Positions 35,207-43,641 of a stretch of DNA of 64,000 bases are shown piece after piece. Below the pieces are notes generated by a model, which made no database searches, was not told the origin of the DNA, and saw nothing but the letters and a program-made list of their open reading frames with translations. Each line of letters starts with the position of its first letter. Position 1 is the first letter of the stretch. The DNA is taken from NCBI GenBank assembly GCA_910587555.1, contig CAJULV010000012.1, positions 1 through 64,000 on the forward strand. Direction: 5' to 3'. The stretch comes from an uncultured Acetatifactor sp. Lineage in GTDB: Bacteria; Bacillota; Clostridia; Lachnospirales; Lachnospiraceae. The translations under genes were made by a program, and so were the position numbers.

Positions 35207-35992
35207 ATGGAATTTATATTGTATGAGCAGAAAGGGGCGTATGCCGTTATCACCATTAACCGTGAGAAGGCGCTGAACGCACTGAACTCTGCCGTGCTGG
35301 ATGAACTGGACAAAACGCTGGACGCAGTGGATCTGGAGACGGTACGCTGCCTGATTCTCACCGGGGCAGGACAGAAGTCTTTTGTTGCCGGTGCTGACAT
35401 CGGAGAGATGAGTACGCTGACAAAGGCGGAAGGAGAGGCTTTCGGCAAGAAGGGAAATGATGTCTTCCGCAAGCTGGAAACATTCCCCATTCCGGTGATT
35501 GCTGCCGTGAACGGGTTTGCATTGGGCGGCGGCTGTGAGATCTCCATGAGCTGCGATATCCGGATATGTTCCGATAACGCGGTATTCGGCCAGCCGGAGG
35601 TAGGCCTGGGCATCACACCCGGCTTCGGGGGCACTCAGAGGCTGGCACGCCTGGTAGGGTCCGGCATGGCGAAGCAGTTGATCTATACCGCGCGCAATAT
35701 TAAGGCCGACGAAGCATATAGGATTGGGCTGGTGAACGCGGTTTATTCCCAGGAGGAACTGCTGCCCGCGGCGGAGAAGATGGCGGCAGGCATCGCAAAG
35801 AACGCACCCATCGCCGTGCGCAACTGCAAAAAGGCAATCAACGACGGCCTGGATGTCAATATGGACGAGGCAATTGTAATCGAAGAGAAGCTTTTCGGCG
35901 ACTGCTTCGAGACGGAGGATCAGAAGTACGGTATGGCTTTCTTCCTTGACAAGAATAAGGAGAAGGTGAAAGAGCCGTTCCAGAACAGATAA
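35207..35992 (+). CDS. crt: 3-hydroxybutyryl-CoA dehydratase (crotonase)
   Basis: Enoyl-CoA hydratase/isomerase family enzyme of 261 aa, converting 3-hydroxybutyryl-CoA to crotonyl-CoA. The oxyanion-hole segments FVAGADIGEM and ALGGGCEISMSCDIRI, and the catalytic glutamates in GCEISM and FGQPEVGLGITPGFGG, are in place. AAGGAGGTGTAAAC gives an ideal ribosome site. It is the second gene of the butyrate cluster. Confidence 0.95.
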   Translation: MEFILYEQKGAYAVITINREKALNALNSAVLDELDKTLDAVDLETVRCLILTGAGQKSFVAGADIGEMSTLTKAEGEAFGKKGNDVFRKLETFPIPVIAAVNGFALGGGCEISMSCDIRICSDNAVFGQPEVGLGITPGFGGTQRLARLVGSGMAKQLIYTARNIKADEAYRIGLVNAVYSQEELLPAAEKMAAGIAKNAPIAVRNCKKAINDGLDVNMDEAIVIEEKLFGDCFETEDQKYGMAFFLDKNKEKVKEPFQNR

Positions 35993-36051
35993 GCAGAAAT
36001 CTCTTTCCATGAAGAGAGAAACTGCCTGATAAAGATAAGGAGGAGTTTTCA

Positions 36052-36894
36052 ATGAAAGTAGGTATTATCGGTGCAGGCACAATGGGAGCCGGAATTGCAC
36101 AGGCATTTGCCATGACGGATGGCTATGAAGTATGTTTATGCGACATCAAACAGGAGTTCGCTGACGGCGGTAAGGCCAGAATTCTGAAGAACCTGAATTT
36201 CCTTGTAAGCAAGGAGAAAATGACGCAGGAGAAGGCTGACGCCATATCCGCGAAGGTTGTTACCGGCCTGAAGGACATCTGCACTGACTGCGATCTTGTA
36301 ATCGAGGTTGCGCCCGAGAACATGCAGATTAAGAAGACCACCTTCAAGGAGCTTCAGGAAATCGTGAAGCCCGAGTGCATCTTTGCCACCAATACATCAT
36401 CCCTTTCCATCACAGAGATCGGTGCCGGACTTGACAGGCCCATGATCGGCATGCATTTCTTCAATCCGGCAGACCGGATGAAGCTGGTGGAAGTGATTGC
36501 CGGCGCAAATACGCCTGATGATCTGGTAGAGAAGATCAAGGGCATTGCGGCAGAGATTGGCAAGACCCCTGTGGAAGTAAAAGAAGCTCCCGGCTTTGTG
36601 GTAAACAGGATTCTGATCCCCATGATCAATGAAGCAATCGGCATTTATGCGGAAGGCATTGCCAGCGTGGAGGATATCGATACCGCCATGAAGCTTGGCG
36701 CATCCCATCCCATGGGACCGCTGGCCCTGGGCGATCTGGTTGGCCTGGACATTGTGCTTGCCATCATGGAAGTGCTGCAGAATGAGACCGGCGACTCCAA
36801 GTACCGTCCTCATCCCCTGCTCCGCAAGATGGTACGTGCAGGCAAGCTGGGCAAGAAGACCGGCGTAGGTTTCTATGACTACAGCAAGAAATAG
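36052..36894 (+). CDS. hbd: 3-hydroxybutyryl-CoA dehydrogenase
   Basis: NAD(P)-dependent dehydrogenase of 280 aa that reduces acetoacetyl-CoA to 3-hydroxybutyryl-CoA. The dinucleotide fold starts at once with GAGTMGAGIAQAFA, followed by IEVAPENMQIKK, NTSSLSITEI, the catalytic His in GMHFFNPADRMKLVEV, and PGFVVNRILIPMINEA. The C-terminal helical domain has GPLALGDLVGLD. AAGGAGGAG precedes the ATG. It lies 59 bases after crt. Confidence 0.96.
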   Translation: MKVGIIGAGTMGAGIAQAFAMTDGYEVCLCDIKQEFADGGKARILKNLNFLVSKEKMTQEKADAISAKVVTGLKDICTDCDLVIEVAPENMQIKKTTFKELQEIVKPECIFATNTSSLSITEIGAGLDRPMIGMHFFNPADRMKLVEVIAGANTPDDLVEKIKGIAAEIGKTPVEVKEAPGFVVNRILIPMINEAIGIYAEGIASVEDIDTAMKLGASHPMGPLALGDLVGLDIVLAIMEVLQNETGDSKYRPHPLLRKMVRAGKLGKKTGVGFYDYSKK

Positions 36895-36926
36895 GCCTTT
36901 GCCGGCAGGAAATAAGAAGTAAACAG

Positions 36927-36969
36927 ATACGGAATCGCTACATTGACAGACCGGGTGGTGATTCCGTAT
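36927..36969. repeat. 10-bp perfect hairpin in the hbd-bcd gap
   Basis: ATACGGAATC (36927-36936) pairs with GATTCCGTAT (36960-36969), and the smaller stem GTGCAT/ATGCAC follows at about 36973-36990. There is no T-tract. Together they fill much of the 169-base gap and may modulate expression of bcd relative to hbd. Confidence 0.5.
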
Positions 36970-37063
36970 GCTGTGCATGCGTGGATGCACGGCTTGCAGG
37001 TTGGCGGTTATAACTGTTATTTTCCCAGATATTAGATAATGTATAGATGGAGGAATGGAAATC

Positions 37064-38215
37064 ATGGATTTTACATTGCGAAAAGAACATGAAATGGCAC
37101 GTACCCTTTTCAGGGATTTTGCCGAAAAGGAAGTAAAGCCTCTGGCTCAGGAGGTGGACGAAACTGAAGAATTCCCCAGAGGAACCGCGGAGAAGATGGC
37201 GAAGAACGGTTTCCTGGGCATTCCTGTTCCCAAGGAGTACGGCGGACAGGGCTGCGATCCCTTAACGTATGTTATGTGTGTGGAGGAACTCTCCAAGGTA
37301 TGCGGCACCACAGGCGTTATCGTTTCCGCACATACTTCACTGTGCTGCGATCCGATTATGACTTTCGGAACGGAAGAGCAGAAGCAGAAGTACCTGGTTC
37401 CCCTTGCGAAGGGTGAAAAGCTGGGCGCATTCGGCCTGACAGAGCCTGGTGCGGGTACGGACGCACAGGGACAGCAGACCAAGGCAGTAGCGGACGGAGA
37501 TGACTATATCATCAACGGCTCCAAGATTTTCATTACCAACGGTAAGGAAGCGGATGTGTATGTCATTTTTGCCGTGACGGGAATGATTGAGAAGAGAGGC
37601 AGAAAGATTAAGGAAATTACCGCCTTTATCGTAGAGAAAGGGACTCCCGGCTTCACTTTCGGTACCAAGGAGAAGAAGATGGGTATCCGTGGTTCCTCTA
37701 CTTATGAGTTGATCTTCACAGACTGCCGCGTTCCCAAGGAGAATATGCTGGGTAAGCTGGGACAGGGCTTCAAGATTGCCATGCATACCCTGGACGGCGG
37801 ACGTATCGGTATCGCCGCACAGGCGCTGGGCATTGCTGAGGGCGCCCTGGAGAGAACCATCGCCTACACCAAAGAGAGAAAGCAGTTCGGCAAGCCCATC
37901 GCGGCATTGCAGAACACCCAGTTCCAGCTGGCAGACATGGCTACCAAGGTACAGGCTGCACAGCTTCTGGTGTACAAGGCTGCCATGGCCAAGGCTACCC
38001 AGAAAGAGTATGGCTTTGAGGCTGCACAGGCCAAGCTTTATGCGGCAGAGGTTGCTATGGAGGTTACCACAAAGGCTGTTCAGCTGCACGGCGGCTATGG
38101 CTATACAAGAGAGTATGACGTGGAGCGTATGATGCGCGATGCCAAGATCACGGAGATCTACGAAGGTACCAGCGAAGTACAGCGCATGGTTATCAGTGCT
38201 GCATTGTTGAAGTAG
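37064..38215 (+). CDS. bcd: butyryl-CoA dehydrogenase
   Basis: Acyl-CoA dehydrogenase of 383 aa, reducing crotonyl-CoA to butyryl-CoA with FAD. Motifs: GAFGLTEPGAGTDAQGQQT, MGIRGSSTYELIF, the C-terminal LHGGYGYTREYDVERMMRDAKI and IYEGTSEVQRM, where the catalytic base Glu resides in the Y-E-G-T region. I chose ATG 37064, which is 10 bases after GGAGG; the ATG at 37055 is almost touching it. With EtfAB it forms the electron-bifurcating Bcd-Etf complex that also reduces ferredoxin. Confidence 0.95.
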   Translation: MDFTLRKEHEMARTLFRDFAEKEVKPLAQEVDETEEFPRGTAEKMAKNGFLGIPVPKEYGGQGCDPLTYVMCVEELSKVCGTTGVIVSAHTSLCCDPIMTFGTEEQKQKYLVPLAKGEKLGAFGLTEPGAGTDAQGQQTKAVADGDDYIINGSKIFITNGKEADVYVIFAVTGMIEKRGRKIKEITAFIVEKGTPGFTFGTKEKKMGIRGSSTYELIFTDCRVPKENMLGKLGQGFKIAMHTLDGGRIGIAAQALGIAEGALERTIAYTKERKQFGKPIAALQNTQFQLADMATKVQAAQLLVYKAAMAKATQKEYGFEAAQAKLYAAEVAMEVTTKAVQLHGGYGYTREYDVERMMRDAKITEIYEGTSEVQRMVISAALLK

Positions 38216-38525
38216 TATTGCTGATGATTCATGTTCCGGAGGGGAAATGCGTTTTGCGGGAATACCTTCCACTGTATAGGCGTGGCAGGTTGCTGGTTAT
38301 GCAGAGGGCGGCGTTTTCATGGAGAGGGCAATCCGCAGTATAGGCGTGGGAATGCCATACAGGCGGACAAAGCCTTCATGAGGAGAGCCATCCGCAGTAT
38401 GGGTGTGGCAGGGCGGCCGGTTATACAGAGGGGCTGCGTTTTCCCGCGGAGGGTGCTTCGGCGGCATGAAATTCCGAGAAAGCAATGAATTCACATGAAA
38501 ATAGAAAATAAGGAGTGAAAATACA
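38216..38525. repeat. degenerate repeats in the bcd-etfB gap
   Basis: The 310-base gap contains no gene. The sequence CCGCAGTATAGGCGTGG and variants occurs about three times (near 38270, 38331 and 38391), and GGTTATRCAGAGGGSNGCG occurs twice (near 38296 and 38420), so the gap is made of about two or three drifting units. It ends with AAGGAGTGAAAATACA before the etfB ATG. Such a long gap inside a metabolic operon is unusual. Confidence 0.6.
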
Positions 38526-39308
38526 ATGAAAGTTGTTGTTTGTATTAAGCAGGTTCCCGATACCAAGGGCGGCGTAAAGTTCAATCCCGACGGTACACTG
38601 GACAGAGCTGCGATGATGACCATTATGAATCCTGATGACAAGGCAGGACTGGAGGCGGCACTCAGATTAAAGGATCAGTACGGCGCGGAAGTTACGGTTC
38701 TGACCATGGGACTTCCCAAGGCGGAGGATGTGCTGCGCGAGGCTATGGCCATGGGCGCTGACAAGGGTGTCCTGGTGACTGACAGAGTGCTGGGCGGCGC
38801 AGATACCTGGGCTACTTCCCAGACACTGGCAGGTGCGCTGCGCAATATGGAGTATGACCTGATCATCACCGGACGTCAGGCAATCGACGGCGATACCGCA
38901 CAGGTAGGACCTCAGATTTCCGAGCATCTGAATATTCCGGTTATCTCCTATGCACAGAATCTGAAGATCGAAGGCGACAGCGTTATCGTAGAGCGTCAGT
39001 ATGACGACAGATATCATGTGCTGAAGGCTAAAATGCCCTGCCTGATTACAGCTCTGGCAGAGCTTAACGAGCCCAGATACATGACACCCGGCGGAATCTT
39101 TGATGCCTGCAAGGCAGAGATTACCGTATGGGGAAGAGCGGATCTGAAGGATGTGGAAGACTCCAACCTGGGCCTGAAGGGTTCCCCTACCCAGATTGCA
39201 AAGGCTTCCGATAAGGTAAGGAAGGGCGCCGGCGAGAAGGTAACCCTGGATCCCGCAGAAGCTGTTGACTACATTGTTGACAAGCTGAAAGTGAAGCATG
39301 TGATTTAA
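38526..39308 (+). CDS. etfB: electron transfer flavoprotein beta subunit
   Basis: EtfB of 260 aa. Landmarks are KVVVCIKQVPDTKGGVKFNPDG at the start, AAMTIMNPDDKAGLEAALRL-like sequence, ITGRQAIDGDTAQVGPQISEHL, and MPCLITALAELNEPRYM. It binds the bifurcating flavin in Bcd-Etf complexes together with EtfA. It is separated from bcd by a repeat-rich gap and from etfA by a leader hairpin. Confidence 0.95.
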   Translation: MKVVVCIKQVPDTKGGVKFNPDGTLDRAAMMTIMNPDDKAGLEAALRLKDQYGAEVTVLTMGLPKAEDVLREAMAMGADKGVLVTDRVLGGADTWATSQTLAGALRNMEYDLIITGRQAIDGDTAQVGPQISEHLNIPVISYAQNLKIEGDSVIVERQYDDRYHVLKAKMPCLITALAELNEPRYMTPGGIFDACKAEITVWGRADLKDVEDSNLGLKGSPTQIAKASDKVRKGAGEKVTLDPAEAVDYIVDKLKVKHVI

Positions 39309-39335
39309 TTATAGATAGAAAATCGCAGCGTCGGA

Positions 39336-39457
39336 AGATGAAGTATCGAAGGCGCAAGAGAATAAATTTCATGAGTGACCAATCGAATGAAATTTATTCT
39401 CCCAAAAGTGCGCCGAAGAGACTTCATCCTTTAGTGCCGTCGCGCAGCGACTTTAAT
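39336..39457 (+). promoter_or_regulatory. leader hairpin element, copy A (before etfA)
   Basis: Nested stems: AGATGAAGT (39336-39344) with ACTTCATCCT (39421-39430, one bulge or mismatch), GGCGCA (39351-39356) with TGCGCC (39409-39414), and AGAATAAATTTCAT (39359-39372) with ATGAAATTTATTCT (39387-39400). A tail of 29 bases (39429-39457), containing GTCGC-GCA-GCGAC, ends two bases before AGGAGG. The same tail occurs in both copies at 50.5 kb. There is no T-tract. Confidence 0.7.
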
Positions 39458-39471
39458 TAGGAGGAAAAACA

Positions 39472-40518
39472 ATGAATTTAGAAGAATATAAGGGCGTATA
39501 TGTCTTCGCGCAGCAGGTGGACAATATCGTCAACAGCATTGCTTTTGAATTGATCGGCAAGGGCAAGGATCTGGCAGCGGATCTTGGCACCGAGGTGACT
39601 GCTGTATTGGTAGGAAGCGATGTAAAGGGCCTGGCTGACGAACTTGCCGAGTACGGCGCAGACAAAGTAATCGTGGTTGATGATCCCGAACTGAAAGAGT
39701 ACAGGACCGAACCCTACGCACATGCACTGTCATCCGTGATCAAAGAATTTAAGCCGGAGATTTTCCTGGTAGGCGCTACCGCAATCGGACGTGATCTGGG
39801 TCCCCGTGTCTCCGCAAGGATTCATACCGGTTTGACGGCAGACTGCACCCAGCTGGATATCGGCGATTTCCCGCTGAATCCGATTCCCGGCAAGGAGCAG
39901 AAGCACAATCAGCTGCTGATGACACGTCCCGCTTTCGGCGGCAACACCATCGCTACCATTGCCTGCCCTGATTTCCGTCCGCAGATGGCAACCGTCCGTC
40001 CCGGCGTTATGCAGAAGAAGGAGAAGCAGGCAGGGGTAAAGGCCAATGTGATTGAGTTTAATCCTGGATTTACACCCAACCAGAATTATGTGGAGATCCT
40101 GGAAGTGGTGAAGGCAGTGTCCGAGACCGTTGACATCATGGATGCGAAGATTCTGGTATCCGGCGGCCGCGGAATGGGCAATGCCGAGAACTTCAAGATG
40201 CTGGAGGAACTGGCAGAGGTAATCGGCGGTACCGTGAGCTGCTCCCGCGCGGTTGTGGATGCAGGCTGGAAGCCCAAGGATCTGCAGGTAGGACAGACCG
40301 GTAAGACCGTCCGTCCCAATGTGTATTTTGCCATCGGTATTTCCGGCGCCATTCAGCACCTGGCAGGTATGGAAGAGTCCGATATCATCATTGCCATCAA
40401 CAAAGACGACACGGCTCCCATTTTTGATGTGGCTGACTTCGGCCTGGTGGGCGATTTGAACAAGATTGTTCCCGCCCTGACCGAGAAGCTGCGTGCGGAG
40501 ATGGCAGCGAAAAACTAA
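39472..40518 (+). CDS. etfA: electron transfer flavoprotein alpha subunit
   Basis: EtfA of 348 aa. The N-terminal domain has VFAQQVDNIVNSIAFELIG and FLVGATAIGRDLGPRVSA. The C-terminal FAD-binding domain has ILVSGGRGMGNAENF, SRAVVDAGW, QVGQTGKTVRPNVYFAIGISGAIQH and AINKDDTAPIFDVADFGLVGDL. It lacks the extra ferredoxin-like domain found in some Clostridial EtfA proteins. AGGAGG follows the conserved leader tail. It ends the butyrate cluster and is followed by an intrinsic terminator. Confidence 0.96.
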   Translation: MNLEEYKGVYVFAQQVDNIVNSIAFELIGKGKDLAADLGTEVTAVLVGSDVKGLADELAEYGADKVIVVDDPELKEYRTEPYAHALSSVIKEFKPEIFLVGATAIGRDLGPRVSARIHTGLTADCTQLDIGDFPLNPIPGKEQKHNQLLMTRPAFGGNTIATIACPDFRPQMATVRPGVMQKKEKQAGVKANVIEFNPGFTPNQNYVEILEVVKAVSETVDIMDAKILVSGGRGMGNAENFKMLEELAEVIGGTVSCSRAVVDAGWKPKDLQVGQTGKTVRPNVYFAIGISGAIQHLAGMEESDIIIAINKDDTAPIFDVADFGLVGDLNKIVPALTEKLRAEMAAKN

Positions 40519-40540
40519 ATTCCGATAAAATAGAAATGAA

Positions 40541-40590
40541 AACCTGCAGGTCCGAAAGCCCAGCTTTACGGATTTGCGGGTTTTTCTTTT
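40541..40590 (+). terminator. intrinsic terminator after etfA
   Basis: A stem between AACCTGCA...TCCG and CGGA...TGCGGGTT encloses a loop around AAAGCCCAGCTTTA and is followed by TTTTTCTTTTT. It closes the butyrate transcript. Confidence 0.75.
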
Positions 40591-40703
40591 TCCGCTCTGT
40601 GAGGTGCCAAGGTGCCAGGGCGATAGCATCGAGCGGCTGTACAGGCTGCGAGGACTTTCTAAAAAATTAAGAAAATGCGGCTGTATAATTTGGAGAAGAA
40701 CTC

Positions 40704-40731
40704 TTGACTTTGCCAGCCTGCTTGGTATAAT
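40704..40731 (+). promoter_or_regulatory. sigma-A promoter for the YkgJ-like gene
   Basis: TTGACT (40704-40709), a 16-base spacer and TATAAT (40726-40731). The leader to ATG 40835 is about 100 bases. The gap 40519-40834 otherwise holds the etfA terminator and nothing recognisable. Confidence 0.75.
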
Positions 40732-40834
40732 TTCCATGGAATGTTAGCAGAATACTTTCGTACTGATGTGAAAGCGGGGCCTGTAAGAAAAGAAAACAGG
40801 GCAGCTTTACCATGAAAACACGATGGGGGTTGAA

Positions 40835-41545
40835 ATGAAACGTAACGTTTCCCTTGCGGATATTTCGGATGGGCGGTTATATAAAAGCAATGATATGGTA
40901 AAGGCGGACTGTCATGGCTGTCGTGGCTGTTACAAATGCTGTACAGGCATGGGAAATTCCGTGATCTTGGATCCGTATGATGTATTCCGGCTGCAGCAGG
41001 GACTTGGAAAGACACTGTCCGGGCTGCTAGCGGAAGGACGTGCGGAGCTGAATGTGGTGGACGGCGTTATCCTGCCCAATCTAAGGATGGCCGGGCAGGA
41101 AGAGAGATGTGTTTTTTTGAATACGGAGGGACGGTGCAGCATTCATGGCGTCCGCCCGGGAATCTGCAGGCTGTTTCCGCTGGGGCGATATTATGAGGAC
41201 GGTGATTTTCGGTATTTTCTGCAGGTAAATGAATGTGCGGCATCGGGTCGCTCCAAGGTTAAAGTGAGCAAATGGATTGATACGCCGGAACAGGGCAGAA
41301 ATCATGATTTCCTGTGTAAATGGCATTCACTGTTAAACGGCCTGGAGGAGGCTGTGGCGGGGAGAGAAGACAGTGACAGGGCCAAACAGCTTAACTTACG
41401 GATGCTGCAGATCTTTTATATGCAGCCATATGCAGCGGAAGAAGATTTTTACGGGCAGTTTGAGGGCCGGCTTGAAGGTTTCACAGATGCCCCGGGGAAC
41501 AAACAGGCAATGGAAGGGAAGCAGAATATAGATGGAAACGGATGA
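40835..41545 (+). CDS. YkgJ-family cysteine cluster protein
   Basis: Protein of 236 aa with cysteines arranged as CHGCRGCYKCC (about 26-36), then CVFLNTEGRCSIHGVRPGICRLFPLG and NECAASGRSK, the pattern of the YkgJ/Fli(B)-type zinc or iron-sulphur cluster family. GGGGGTTGAA precedes ATG 40835; ATG 40823 is an alternative. The stop overlaps the start of the carboxypeptidase gene by 14 bases. The family has no firm biochemical role. Confidence 0.8.
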   Translation: MKRNVSLADISDGRLYKSNDMVKADCHGCRGCYKCCTGMGNSVILDPYDVFRLQQGLGKTLSGLLAEGRAELNVVDGVILPNLRMAGQEERCVFLNTEGRCSIHGVRPGICRLFPLGRYYEDGDFRYFLQVNECAASGRSKVKVSKWIDTPEQGRNHDFLCKWHSLLNGLEEAVAGREDSDRAKQLNLRMLQIFYMQPYAAEEDFYGQFEGRLEGFTDAPGNKQAMEGKQNIDGNG

Positions 41546-42746
41546 AGAACGTCAGATCCGCCGGAGGCAGCGGATAGAAGAGATGAAAAAGGAAAAGCGC
41601 AGAGCCGAACTGATGCATAAGTGGGGAGTCGTGGCTGCCTCTGCGGCAGTATTGATCGTGATTGGAGTGGGAATCGGAAATGCGGTTTTCTCCGGAAAGG
41701 ATGACGGCGCCGGGGAACAGGGCGGCGGTACAGGAATAGTGACAATTCAGGATATGGTGTCGGGCAGCGGAGAAAGCAGCGTCCCGGAAGTGACGGCGCG
41801 TCGAAAAGGCAGCCAGAGGGCCTGGGAGACGGTTGATTTTCCGGAAGATGCGGATATAATGCCGGCAGGCGGGCCGGGGGAGGCAGCGGCCGGAGATGAG
41901 GGAGAGGGTATGCTGGCCGGAAAAACGCCGTATTTTGAGCCTCACGACAGTGAGAGTACGGCAGAGTTTGACGAGACGATTATCAGTCAGTACGGTATCC
42001 TGATAGATGCACAGGACGGCATGATCCTGGCACAGAAGGGGGCGCGTGAAAGGATGAACCCTGCCTCCATGACCAAGATTCTGACATTGCTGGTGGCGGC
42101 GGAACATCTCACAGAGGCGGACCTGGACGTGACGGTGCCCATTACCATAGATATAACGGACTATTGTTTTGTGAATGAGTGCAGTGTTACGGGATATGCG
42201 CTGGACGAGGAAGTGCCCGTACGGGACCTGCTGTATGGGACGATTCTGCCCTCAGGAGCCGACTCTTCCCTGGCTTTGGCAAAGTATGTGGCCGGTTCTC
42301 ATGAGGCATTTGTAGGACTGATGAATGAGAAAGTGGCGGAACTGGGGCTGGCGGAGACCACACATTTTACCAATTGCGTGGGATTGTATGATGAGGCGCA
42401 TTATACAACGGCGTACGACATGGCTGTAATCATGAAGGCGGCGGCAGATGACGCGTTCTGCAGGGAAATTTTGTCGGCGCGTACTTACACGACCACATTT
42501 ACGAAGCAGCATCCGGAAGGGCTGGTGATTTCCAACTGGTTTCTGCGGAGAATTGAAGACAAGGATACCCATGGCGAGATACTGTGCGGTAAGACGGGCT
42601 TTGTGGACCAGTCCGGCAGCTGTGCCGCCAGCCTGGCAGTGGGCAATGACGGCAGGGAATATCTCTGTGTGACGGGTAACTCCACAAGCAGCTGGAAATG
42701 CATTTCTGACCAGGTAATGCTGTATCAGAATTTTATTCCGGAATAG
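41532..42746 (+). CDS. D-alanyl-D-alanine carboxypeptidase (PBP5/S11 type)
   Basis: Peptidoglycan-trimming enzyme of 404 aa. A basic cytoplasmic start and a membrane anchor (about 30-53) precede a linker rich in Gly, Glu and Ala. The SxxK motif is S179-M-T-K182 in NPASMTKILTLL, and the KTG motif is K354-T-G in CGKTGFVDQSG. The usual SxN is S241-G-A-D: alanine replaces the asparagine. The domain faces the outside. It overlaps the YkgJ-like gene and converges with the serine dehydratase genes. Confidence 0.88.
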   Translation: METDEERQIRRRQRIEEMKKEKRRAELMHKWGVVAASAAVLIVIGVGIGNAVFSGKDDGAGEQGGGTGIVTIQDMVSGSGESSVPEVTARRKGSQRAWETVDFPEDADIMPAGGPGEAAAGDEGEGMLAGKTPYFEPHDSESTAEFDETIISQYGILIDAQDGMILAQKGARERMNPASMTKILTLLVAAEHLTEADLDVTVPITIDITDYCFVNECSVTGYALDEEVPVRDLLYGTILPSGADSSLALAKYVAGSHEAFVGLMNEKVAELGLAETTHFTNCVGLYDEAHYTTAYDMAVIMKAAADDAFCREILSARTYTTTFTKQHPEGLVISNWFLRRIEDKDTHGEILCGKTGFVDQSGSCAASLAVGNDGREYLCVTGNSTSSWKCISDQVMLYQNFIPE

Positions 42747-42751
42747 ACTTT

Positions 42752-43621
42752 TCAGAAGGTTTTTAAATTATCACGGAATGCAATGCCTGTGGGGGTTGCG
42801 GCCAGGCCGCCCTTGCCGGTTTCCTTCAGGTCCTCCGGAAGCATCCGGCCTACATTGCGCATGGCATCAAATACTTCGTCGGGGGGAATCCTGCTGCGGA
42901 GACCGGCACCTGCCAGGTCGGCGGAGGTCAGCGCATTCACCGCCCCGATGACGTTTCGCTTGACACATGGGACTTCCACCAGGCCGGCAACCGGGTCACA
43001 GGCGAGTCCCAACAGGTTTTTCATGGCCATGGCGGCGGCATGGGAGATTGCCTTCGCGTCACCCCCCAACAGGAATGCCACACCCCCTGCGGCCATGGCA
43101 GATGCGGCTCCGATTTCCGCCTGGCAGCCGCCGGCAGCGCCGGATACGGATGCACGCTGGGCGATAATGCCGCCGATGCCGGCGCTGACATAGAGCGCCT
43201 TGACCATTTCCTCTGCAGGATAGTTTTTTTCCTCTTCCAGCGAGAGAAAGACTGCGGGAAGCACGCCGCAGGAACCCGCTGTGGGAGCCGCCACGATGCG
43301 CTTCATGCAGGCATTGGATTCCCCCATCTTGATGGCTTTTTCCATGACAAGCCCCAAAAAGGAACCGCAGAGGAGCGCATCATTCCGACGGGCGGCGGCC
43401 ACTTTTTCACCGTCCCTGCCCACCAGCCCGCTGGCAGAAGAAAGGATGGGGTCGTAGGAAGCGTCCGCGCTCTTCATGGCATGATACATCTCCTCCATTT
43501 TCCGGAAAGCAGCTTCAGGGGTGATTTCCATTTCCTTACAGTCGTCGTCTCTTACGATTTCCCAAAAACTTTTTCCGGTATTTTTCTCTATATCAATGAT
43601 CTCCTGAAATGACTGATACAT
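42752..43621 (-). CDS. sdaAA: L-serine dehydratase alpha subunit (Fe-S type)
   Basis: Catalytic subunit of 289 aa of the iron-sulphur L-serine deaminase, which converts serine to pyruvate and ammonia. Family stretches are SSASGLVGRDGEKV, KRIVAAPTAGSCGVLPAVFLS, SGAAGGCQAEIGAASAMAAG and LGLACDPVAGLVEVPCVKRN, which carry the cluster cysteines. GGAGGAGAC lies before the ATG. It follows sdaAB by 20 bases in a leftward operon, and its stop is 5 bases from the convergent carboxypeptidase stop. Confidence 0.95.
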   Translation of the reverse strand: MYQSFQEIIDIEKNTGKSFWEIVRDDDCKEMEITPEAAFRKMEEMYHAMKSADASYDPILSSASGLVGRDGEKVAAARRNDALLCGSFLGLVMEKAIKMGESNACMKRIVAAPTAGSCGVLPAVFLSLEEEKNYPAEEMVKALYVSAGIGGIIAQRASVSGAAGGCQAEIGAASAMAAGGVAFLLGGDAKAISHAAAMAMKNLLGLACDPVAGLVEVPCVKRNVIGAVNALTSADLAGAGLRSRIPPDEVFDAMRNVGRMLPEDLKETGKGGLAATPTGIAFRDNLKTF

Positions 43622-43641
43622 ATGTCTCCTCCATGTTGATA

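Noticed and set aside
39336..39457. Leader hairpin before etfA as an intrinsic terminator
   Set aside because: No T-tract follows; the conserved tail and ribosome site follow instead.
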